Shown here: in pieces, positions 21,743 to 28,038 of the stretch
Position numbering within the stretch: the first letter of the stretch is position 1
Layout of the letters: every line of letters starts with the position of its first letter
Source: Alphaproteobacteria bacterium
GTDB taxonomy: Bacteria; Pseudomonadota; Alphaproteobacteria; CAAHEQ01; UBA3637
Assembly (NCBI GenBank): GCA_900772625.1
Contig: CAAHEQ010000013.1
Coordinates: 1 to 28,038, forward strand
Length of the DNA stretch: 28,038 nt
Direction of reading: 5' to 3'
Program-made: the position numbers and the translations under genes
The notes under the pieces: generated by a model
What the model was told of the DNA's origin: nothing
The model's input: the letters and a program-made list of their open reading frames with translations, nothing else
Database searches by the model: none

Positions 21743-22147
21743 ATGGGATTCATGACGTTTTTAAGCGTGTGCGTTTCGCTGTCGCTGATATGGCTGGCGT
21801 TTATTTTTTCGGTCATTGGATCGGGACAAATCGCCTATAGGGCAAGCTACATTGTTTTCCTGATGGGGTTATTTTTACCGCTCGTCGTGATTGCTATGGC
21901 GGTGGCGATGATGTATTTGTTGATGATGCAAAAGAAAAATCAACGGCTTTTAAAAAGCTGGATTGCATTGTTGCGCCGCGGTGAGATATGTAGCACTGGC
22001 AGAGGCGAAAAGCTCACCCCAAAAATCGAACAGCCACCAAAAGCTGAGCCACAAAAAACAATCATTACCATTTCACCCGATGAGCCGTTATCGAACATCA
22101 AAGATATGCGCTTACCCGAAGATGTGGAGTTGCGCTTTAATAAATGA
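21743..22147 (+). CDS. Two-helix membrane protein of unknown function
   Basis: 134 residues: two hydrophobic helices (about 4-25 and 36-61), then a basic stretch (QKKNQRLLKSWIALLRRG) and a polar, proline-rich cytoplasmic-looking tail (TPKIEQPPKAEPQK) ending DMRLPEDVELRFNK. I recognise no family. It lies between the microprotein and yejA and overlaps yejA by the 4-base ATGA, so it is translated with the transporter and may help it assemble or be regulated. It could also be a membrane protein with no functional tie to import. Confidence 0.75.
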   Translation: MGFMTFLSVCVSLSLIWLAFIFSVIGSGQIAYRASYIVFLMGLFLPLVVIAMAVAMMYLLMMQKKNQRLLKSWIALLRRGEICSTGRGEKLTPKIEQPPKAEPQKTIITISPDEPLSNIKDMRLPEDVELRFNK

Positions 22148-23919
22148 AAAAACAATTGCTGGCTTTGGGAATGATGCTGACGCTGATCTTGCCTGTTCAA
22201 GCTCAGCCTGTGCACGCGATTGCAATGCATGGCACGCCAAAATATGGCGCGGATTTTAAAAACTTTGATTACGTCAATCCGAATGCACCCAAAGGCGGCG
22301 TTTTACGCCAAGCGACATTTGGCTCGTTTGATACGTTTAATCCGTTTGTGATCAAAGGCAATGCAGCAGCGGGGACAGGGCTGGTTTTTGAAACGCTGAT
22401 GAGCTCCAGTATGGACGAGGCGTTTACCGAATACGGGCTTGTAGCAGACAACATTGAAGTGCCCGATAACCGAGCGTGGGTTGCATTTCACATCAACCCC
22501 AAAGCGCGCTTTTCAGATGGGACGCCTATTACGGCCGATGATATAGTGTTTACGTTTGAAATGCTCAAACAACATGGTGTGCCTCAATACCGTTATTATT
22601 ATGGCGATGTGCAAAAGGTTGAAGCAACTGCGCCTGACCGCGTTTTGTTTACGTTCAAGTCTGCTGACAATCGCGAGCTGCCGCTTATTTTAGGGCAAAT
22701 GCCCGTTCTGTCTAAAGCCGATTGGCAGGGTAAAGATTTTAGCGCAACGACATTGACGATGCCGTTGGGCTCAGGGCCTTACAAGCTGAAAAGTTTTGAG
22801 TTGAACCGCTTTCTTGTTTACGAACGCGATCCGAATTATTGGGGCAAAGATTTGCCCGTCAATCGCGGTTTGTATAACTTTGACGAGATCAGGTTTGATG
22901 TGTATCGAGATACATCGGTGGCGGTTGAGGCTTTTAAAGCAGGCGCATACGATTTGCGCCAAGAAAACGAAGCCAAGCGTTGGGCGGTAAGTTATGACTT
23001 TCCTGCCTTTCGTGATGGGCGCGTGAAAAAACGCGAGTTTTCGCACCAATTGCCCAGCGGTATGCAAGGCTTTGTTTTCAACACCAGACGCGCGATTTTC
23101 AAAGACAAGCGTGTGCGCGAGGCGCTTCAATATGTGTTGGATTTTAATTGGCTGAATCGGCATTTGTTTTACGGTTCGTACCACCGCACGAACAGCTATT
23201 TTGACAATTCGTATTTGGCGGCTAAAGGACTGCCCTCTGAGCAAGAGCGTGCCTTGCTCGAGCCATATGCCACACAAATCGATAAAAGAGTTTTTTCTCA
23301 AGAAATTAAACCCATAGAAATGCAATCGTCTAATCCGAGGCCAGAGCTTTTAAAGGCGCTGGATTTGTTGGCGCAAGCAGGCTGGCACGTCAAAAATGGC
23401 GTGCTGCAAAACAGCGCTGGCGAGCCTTTTGAATTCGAGATTTTGCTCGATTCCAGTGGCGCGGCCGCGTGGGAGCGTATTGCTCTTTCGTTTGTGCGCA
23501 ACTTAAAGAAAATAGGCATTACGGCGCACATTCGCGTGATGGACGCTTTGCAATACAAGCACCGCGTGGACGAGTTTGACTTTGATATGTTTGTAATGGT
23601 GTGGGGACAAAGCCTATCCCCAGGCAATGAACAACGTTATTTTTGGGGCTCTGCGGCTGCTTTGCAGCAGGGCAGTTATAACTTTGCGGGTATACAAGAC
23701 CCTGTGATTGATATGTTAATCGAAAAAATTGTTTCCGCCAAAGATGAGCAAGCTTTGATCAGCGCAACCCATGCACTGGATCGAATGTTGATGTGGGGAT
23801 TTTACGTGATACCGCATTGGCATATGCAAGGCGTTCGCTTTGTGTATTGGGACAGGTTTGAAATGCCAAAAGCCGAACCGATGCACGGCATCAATATTAT
23901 GAGTTGGTGGGCAAAATGA
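22144..23919 (+). CDS. yejA: Periplasmic peptide-binding protein YejA
   Basis: YejA is the solute-binding component of the YejABEF ABC importer, which in E. coli takes up the peptide-nucleotide antibiotic microcin C and presumably natural peptides. The 591 residues start with a signal peptide (about 1-20, LPVQAQ). The family-5 solute-binding fold is clear: KNFDYVNPNAPKGG (39-52), FNPFVIKG, RFSDGTPITADDIVFTFE, GSGPYKL and FDVYRDTSVAVEAFKAG. The early HGTPKYGADFKNFDYVNPNAPKGG pattern is specific to YejA-type proteins. It is coupled to neighbours by ATGA overlaps at both ends. Confidence 0.92.
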   Translation: MKKQLLALGMMLTLILPVQAQPVHAIAMHGTPKYGADFKNFDYVNPNAPKGGVLRQATFGSFDTFNPFVIKGNAAAGTGLVFETLMSSSMDEAFTEYGLVADNIEVPDNRAWVAFHINPKARFSDGTPITADDIVFTFEMLKQHGVPQYRYYYGDVQKVEATAPDRVLFTFKSADNRELPLILGQMPVLSKADWQGKDFSATTLTMPLGSGPYKLKSFELNRFLVYERDPNYWGKDLPVNRGLYNFDEIRFDVYRDTSVAVEAFKAGAYDLRQENEAKRWAVSYDFPAFRDGRVKKREFSHQLPSGMQGFVFNTRRAIFKDKRVREALQYVLDFNWLNRHLFYGSYHRTNSYFDNSYLAAKGLPSEQERALLEPYATQIDKRVFSQEIKPIEMQSSNPRPELLKALDLLAQAGWHVKNGVLQNSAGEPFEFEILLDSSGAAAWERIALSFVRNLKKIGITAHIRVMDALQYKHRVDEFDFDMFVMVWGQSLSPGNEQRYFWGSAAALQQGSYNFAGIQDPVIDMLIEKIVSAKDEQALISATHALDRMLMWGFYVIPHWHMQGVRFVYWDRFEMPKAEPMHGINIMSWWAK

Positions 23920-24992
23920 AAAAGTATATTTTAAAAAGATTGGCTTTAATTCCGCTGACTTTGTTTGGCATTATGCTGATTAACTTTTTGTTTATCCAGC
24001 TGGCGCCTGGAGGGCCCATAGAGCAGATGATGCTTAAAATGGAAGGCGGCGCGGTATCGGCAACGGCGCGCATTTCGGGTGGTGCAGCGGCGGAAGGAAC
24101 AGCACTTAATTCGAAATACCAAGGCGCGCAAGGCGTTCGAGATGAGCTTAAAAAACAGCTCGAACACGAGTTTGGATTTGATAAACCCCTATACGAGCGC
24201 TTCTTTTTAATGATGAAAAAATATGCGGTATTTGATTTTGGCAAAAGCTTTTACCAAGACAAAAAAGTCATTGATTTAATCAAAGAAAAAATGCCCGTTT
24301 CTATTTCGCTGGGTGTATTTTCGACTTTGCTGATATACTTAATTTCTATTCCGCTGGGTATCAGAAAAGCGCTTAAAAACGGCTCGAAGTTTGACTTGTG
24401 GACAAGCTGGGCTATTGTGATAGGCTATGCGATCCCATCGTTTTTATTTGCGGTATTTTTGATTGTCGTTTTTGCAGGTGGCCGATATTTAAATTGGTTT
24501 CCTTTGCGGGGATTGGTTTCGGATAATTGGGACGAATTGTCAAGCATTGGCAAAATTACCGATTATTTGTGGCACATAGCGCTTCCTGTGACAGCTTTGG
24601 TTATCGGTGGTTTTGCAAGCTTAACAATGCTGACAAAAAACTCGTTTTTGGACGAGATGAATAAGAATTATTGTATCACCGCGCGCGCCAAAGGCCTGAC
24701 TGATTCCGAGGTGCTTTACCGCCACGTTTTCAGAAATGCGATGCTGATTGTCGTTGCGGGTTTTCCTGCGGTGTTAGTGGGGATGCTTTTCACAGGCTCG
24801 GTGCTTATCGAGGTGATTTTCTCGCTGGACGGGCTTGGACTTTTGGGTTTTGAGTCCGTGATGAACCGAGACTATCCTGTTATTTTCGGCACGCTTTATA
24901 TGTTCGCGCTGCTTGGGCTTGTGCTTAATTTAATCAGCGATTTGACGTATCGACTGATTGATCCCAGAATCGATTTTGAAAGGCGGCAATGA
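23916..24992 (+). CDS. yejB: ABC transporter permease YejB
   Basis: An inner-membrane permease of the dipeptide/oligopeptide family. The 358 residues have the N-terminal helix ILKRLALIPLTLFGIMLINFL, a periplasmic loop with QLAPGGPIEQ, and the remaining helices with the ATPase-coupling loop around NYCITARAKGLTDSEVLYRHVFRNAM. The end RLIDPRIDF is standard. The ATG at 23916, overlapping the yejA stop as ATGA, is preferred to an in-frame TTG at 23904. It pairs with the YejE part of the next gene. Confidence 0.93.
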   Translation: MKKYILKRLALIPLTLFGIMLINFLFIQLAPGGPIEQMMLKMEGGAVSATARISGGAAAEGTALNSKYQGAQGVRDELKKQLEHEFGFDKPLYERFFLMMKKYAVFDFGKSFYQDKKVIDLIKEKMPVSISLGVFSTLLIYLISIPLGIRKALKNGSKFDLWTSWAIVIGYAIPSFLFAVFLIVVFAGGRYLNWFPLRGLVSDNWDELSSIGKITDYLWHIALPVTALVIGGFASLTMLTKNSFLDEMNKNYCITARAKGLTDSEVLYRHVFRNAMLIVVAGFPAVLVGMLFTGSVLIEVIFSLDGLGLLGFESVMNRDYPVIFGTLYMFALLGLVLNLISDLTYRLIDPRIDFERRQ

Positions 24993-27523
24993 TGTCCAAG
25001 TTGTGGCAAAAAAAGTGGCAACTTTTCAAAAAACAAAAGCGCGCATATGGTGCGCTTATCGTGTTTGCGTTGATTTTTGTGCTGTCAATGCTGGCGCCGT
25101 TTATCGCGAATGATAAGCCGCTTTTCGTGTGGTATAAAGGATCTGCCTATTGGCCGATATTTGAAAATTATACGGATCGGGATTTCGGTGGCAGTTTGCC
25201 GACTTTTGCCGATTATAAAGATGCTTTTACCAAAGACGAAATTGCGAAAAATGGATTTATGATTATGCCGCCTGTGCCGTTTTCGTATGATACAATCAAT
25301 TATGAACTGGACAGGCCGTCCCCTGCGCCCCCATCTGGGCAAAACTGGCTCGGCACAGACGATCAAGCACGCGATGTGCTGGCGCGATTGTTGTATGGGT
25401 TGCGCATCAGCATTTTGTTCGGGCTTGTGTTGACGCTCATCTCTTCCGTTGTCGGCATTTTTGTGGGTGCGCTGCAAGGGTATTTTGGGGGCAAGACAGA
25501 CCTTTTTATGCAACGGTTCTTGGAAATATGGGGCAGCTTGCCACAGATGTTTGTGCTGATTATCGTATCGAGCATTTTCCTGCCGTCCTTTTGGACCTTG
25601 CTTATTGTGCTGTTGTTATTTAGCTGGACGAGTTTAGTCGGTGTTGTCAGAGCCGAGTTTTTGCGCGCTCGCAATTTTGATTATGTCAAGGCTGCACGGG
25701 CTTTGGGTGTGTCGGATATGCGCATTATGTTGCGCCACATTTTGCCCAATGCGCTGGTTGCGTCCGTGACATATATTCCGTTTATTTTGTCTGGAGGCAT
25801 AGTCGCGCTGACCGCTTTGGATTTTTTGGGTTTTGGCTTGCCTGCGGGATCGCCTTCGATGGGCGAGCTGGTGCGTCAAGGTAAAGACAACATCAATGCG
25901 GTGTGGCTGGGACTGTCTGCATTTGTTTCAATGGCTTGCGTGTTGGTGTGCTTGGTTTTTATTGGCGAGGGCGTGCGTGCGGCTTTTGATACGCGCCAAA
26001 AAACGTATGCGAACGCCAAGTATCAACTTATTGCACAAAAACCGTCCCAAAAGCTGCTTTGCGTGCGTCATTTGAGTATTTGCTTTGCGGGCAAAAAAGT
26101 CGTTGATGATGTGTCTTTTGACATTGAAAAAGGGCAAACAGTCGCGTTGGTCGGTGAGTCTGGTTCGGGTAAATCGGTGACATCGTTGGCGATTTTGGGT
26201 GTGTTGCAAAATGCGCTTGTTTCAGGTTCGGTTCAGCTCAATGGGCAAGAGCTGATTGGCAAAACGCAAAAAGAGATGGCGCCAATATTGGGCCGTCAAA
26301 TAGGGCTTGTCTTCCAAGAGCCAATGACATCTTTAAACCCGCTTCACAAGATTGAAAAACAAATCAAAGAGGTGATGCTTTTGCACGAGGGGGCAGCGCC
26401 TCAAACGCGCGTGTATAAGTTGCTGGAACTGGTCGGTTTAACGCGCGATAAAAAGCGTATACTGAAAAGCTATCCGCATCAGCTGTCGGGCGGCCAGCGT
26501 CAACGTGTGATGATTGCGATGGCGCTTGCGGGTAATCCTGAATTACTGATTGCAGACGAACCAACAACGGCGCTGGACGTAGTGTTGCAAAAACAAGTGT
26601 TGGATTTGATGAAAGATTTGCAAGCAAAATTGGGACTGTCGATTTTGTTTATCAGCCACGATAGCGCGGTTGTTTCTTATATGACAAAAACGATTTATCA
26701 AATGCACGCGGGGCGCTTAACACGTCTTGAAAAGACGGAACAAGCTTCTGGTCTTTCGCGTGTGACTACGCCAACGGCGCCCGAGGTGTTAAGAGTGCAA
26801 GATTTATCCGTCTGCTATGGCAAAACGGTTGCGCTTGCCCCGATTTCGTTTAGCCTTTCTCAAGGGCGAACGCTGGCGATTGTGGGCGAGTCTGGCAGCG
26901 GCAAAACATCGCTGGCGATGGGGCTTTTAAAGCTTGCGCCAAGTACGGGGCACGTGTTGTTTCAAGATCGGGACATTTTTGCTTTACCCCCGCGTGCGTT
27001 TAACGCTTTTCGCCAAGACATACAAATCGTGTTTCAAGATCCTTTTTCATCGCTTAATCCGCGTATGACGATTGGTCAGATTGTGGGTGAAGGGCTGAGG
27101 GTTCACCAAAAAGAGCTCGACATAACGGCGTGTGTTAAATCGGCATTGTCTCAGGTCGACTTGCCCAGCGAGATGATGGATCGTTATCCGCACGAGCTAT
27201 CGGGCGGTCAGCGTCAACGTGTGGCGATTGCCAGAGCTTTAATTTTAAAACCAAAAGTTCTTATTTTGGACGAGCCAACCAGCGCGCTTGATGCGAAAAA
27301 TAGGCAAAAAGTCTTATCGCTTTTGGCAAAACTTCAAGCGAAAACAGGCATAGCTTATTTGCTGATTACGCATGATATGAATGTGGTGCGTCAAATGGCA
27401 GATGACGTTATCGTTTTAAAGGCTGGGCGATGGATTGAACAAGGGCAGGCTCTCAGTGTTTTGACCAAGCCTAATCAAGCATATACAAAGCAATTACAAA
27501 CGGCATCTTTTTTGAAGCTATGA
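24989..27523 (+). CDS. Fused ABC permease-ATPase, YejE-YejF
   Basis: One uninterrupted frame of 844 residues joins what are separate yejE and yejF genes in E. coli. Residues 1-340 are a YejE-like permease: an N-terminal helix, a large periplasmic loop with WLGTDDQARDVLARLLYG, and the coupling loop FDYVKAARALGVSDMRIMLRHILPNAL. After a short linker (about 335-355), two ABC ATPase domains follow: Walker A GESGSGKS (389-396), LSGGQ (499-503), ADEPTTALD; then GESGSGKT (633-640), LSGGQ (737-741), LDEPTSALD. Both ATP sites look intact. No in-frame ATG or ribosome-binding site is seen at the junction. The start overlaps the yejB stop (ATGA), and the 3' end overlaps the convergent LRR gene by 6 bases. 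Confidence 0.92.
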   Translation: MMSKLWQKKWQLFKKQKRAYGALIVFALIFVLSMLAPFIANDKPLFVWYKGSAYWPIFENYTDRDFGGSLPTFADYKDAFTKDEIAKNGFMIMPPVPFSYDTINYELDRPSPAPPSGQNWLGTDDQARDVLARLLYGLRISILFGLVLTLISSVVGIFVGALQGYFGGKTDLFMQRFLEIWGSLPQMFVLIIVSSIFLPSFWTLLIVLLLFSWTSLVGVVRAEFLRARNFDYVKAARALGVSDMRIMLRHILPNALVASVTYIPFILSGGIVALTALDFLGFGLPAGSPSMGELVRQGKDNINAVWLGLSAFVSMACVLVCLVFIGEGVRAAFDTRQKTYANAKYQLIAQKPSQKLLCVRHLSICFAGKKVVDDVSFDIEKGQTVALVGESGSGKSVTSLAILGVLQNALVSGSVQLNGQELIGKTQKEMAPILGRQIGLVFQEPMTSLNPLHKIEKQIKEVMLLHEGAAPQTRVYKLLELVGLTRDKKRILKSYPHQLSGGQRQRVMIAMALAGNPELLIADEPTTALDVVLQKQVLDLMKDLQAKLGLSILFISHDSAVVSYMTKTIYQMHAGRLTRLEKTEQASGLSRVTTPTAPEVLRVQDLSVCYGKTVALAPISFSLSQGRTLAIVGESGSGKTSLAMGLLKLAPSTGHVLFQDRDIFALPPRAFNAFRQDIQIVFQDPFSSLNPRMTIGQIVGEGLRVHQKELDITACVKSALSQVDLPSEMMDRYPHELSGGQRQRVAIARALILKPKVLILDEPTSALDAKNRQKVLSLLAKLQAKTGIAYLLITHDMNVVRQMADDVIVLKAGRWIEQGQALSVLTKPNQAYTKQLQTASFLKL

Positions 27524-28038
27524 GTGTTGGCGCAAAACAGGCGAACAAAGTACAGGATGTTGATGTTTGCTGATATTTGTGGGCAGCTGCTTTTTCATAT
27601 TTTGCAAAACCTGCGAGATAAAACGCCAACGGCCGCGATGATTGTTGTCTAGAAATAAACAAGATTCAGTTTCGAAGGAAGTTTTGTGTTTTTCGGGTGA
27701 AAGATTAGGCATATTGAGCTTTTGAAGTCTCGTATTACAGGCTAAAATAACGCCGTTAAATGTTTGCAAGTTTGGCAGATCAAGCTCTATCAGAGCTGTG
27801 TTGCAATATAAAAAGCTGCCGCCGATTTCGCGCAAAGACGGCAATGAAAGCTTTTCCATATTTAAATTGCTAAATAAAAAGTCGGCCTCAATTTCGATTA
27901 AATTGGGGGCTTCAAAAGATTTTAAATAACTGTTATAGTACAAAGCGTTTGTTGCTAAAAAAATCAAAGATGGCAACTTTAATTCAGTCAAATCTTGGTT
28001 GTTGTACAAAAAACGACTGCCTGCAAATTGGAGCTTAG
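27518..28038 (-). CDS. Leucine-rich-repeat protein (5' partial)
   Basis: The frame is open to the window edge, and the residues there (KLQFAGSRFLYNNQ) continue the repeat, so the start is beyond 28038. A TTG at 28009 would cut into a repeat. Five repeats of about 22 residues follow the pattern LYxNxxLxxLxLPNLxxIxxxF (for example LFSNLNMEKLSLPSLREIGGSF and LYCNTALIELDLPNLQTFNGVI), resembling BspA/LRR_5-type repeats. A basic, non-repetitive tail of ~65 residues ends the protein. Such repeats form curved protein-binding surfaces. Localisation cannot be judged without the N-terminus. Confidence 0.8.
   Translation of the reverse strand, partial: KLQFAGSRFLYNNQDLTELKLPSLIFLATNALYYNSYLKSFEAPNLIEIEADFLFSNLNMEKLSLPSLREIGGSFLYCNTALIELDLPNLQTFNGVILACNTRLQKLNMPNLSPEKHKTSFETESCLFLDNNHRGRWRFISQVLQNMKKQLPTNISKHQHPVLCSPVLRQHS

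Overview
The window looks like a chromosomal segment of an alphaproteobacterium. It carries a DivK-type response regulator (an alphaproteobacterial cell-cycle protein), a CarD regulator, BacA/UppP, alphaproteobacterial-style ComEC, an SRP RNA gene just upstream of dnaX, and KdsB, so the cell envelope is Gram-negative and LPS-bearing. An FprA-type flavodiiron protein suggests an oxygen-sensitive, microaerobic or anaerobic life. Ankyrin and leucine-rich-repeat proteins and a lone VirB2-like pilin would suit a host-associated lineage, but that is inference. I see no rRNA, tRNA, CRISPR array, transposase or phage gene.

Layout. 1-2.2 kb: the end of a CarD-like regulator, a strongly promoted ankyrin protein and a small outer-membrane beta-barrel. 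2.4-4.1 kb: a PH-domain membrane protein and an FprA flavodiiron protein. 4.2-6.3 kb: a tight cassette of KdsB-like cytidylyltransferase, histidine-phosphatase-fold protein and zeta-like P-loop kinase. 6.34-6.73 kb: non-coding DNA with a 9-bp tandem repeat and three GC-rich hairpins. 6.7-8.4 kb: orphan VirB2-like pilin, type-5 uracil-DNA glycosylase, DivK. 8.4-10.7 kb: LD-carboxypeptidase and a MurC/Mpl-like ligase, probably murein peptide recycling. 10.8-13.2 kb: a secreted protein of unknown function and a lytic transglycosylase. 13.2-16.1 kb: ComEC and, divergently, UppP. 16.2-17.4 kb: three small genes, one Cys-rich with its ribosome-binding site buried in a hairpin and one resembling an acyl carrier protein without the modified serine. 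17.5-19.5 kb: SRP RNA and dnaX. 19.6-21.6 kb: J-domain protein, ribosomal protein L33 and AccA on the minus strand. 21.66-27.5 kb: a five-gene operon opening with a 25-residue membrane microprotein, then a two-helix protein, YejA, YejB and a fused YejE-YejF, forming a peptide / microcin-C-type importer. 27.5 kb to the end: a leucine-rich-repeat protein running off the window.

Envelope biology dominates: Kdo activation, peptidoglycan cutting and recycling, undecaprenyl phosphate recycling, fatty-acid synthesis (AccA) and peptide import. Most transcription units show a sigma-70-like promoter (TTGACA/TATAAT spaced 16-17 bp), a purine-rich ribosome-binding site and often a GC-rich hairpin terminator. 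The most notable signals are the A9 run in dnaX positioned to make a short gamma form, the SD-sequestering hairpin before the Cys-rich protein, the YejE-YejF fusion with its leading microprotein, and the KdsB / phosphatase / kinase cassette whose phosphatase lacks its second catalytic histidine.
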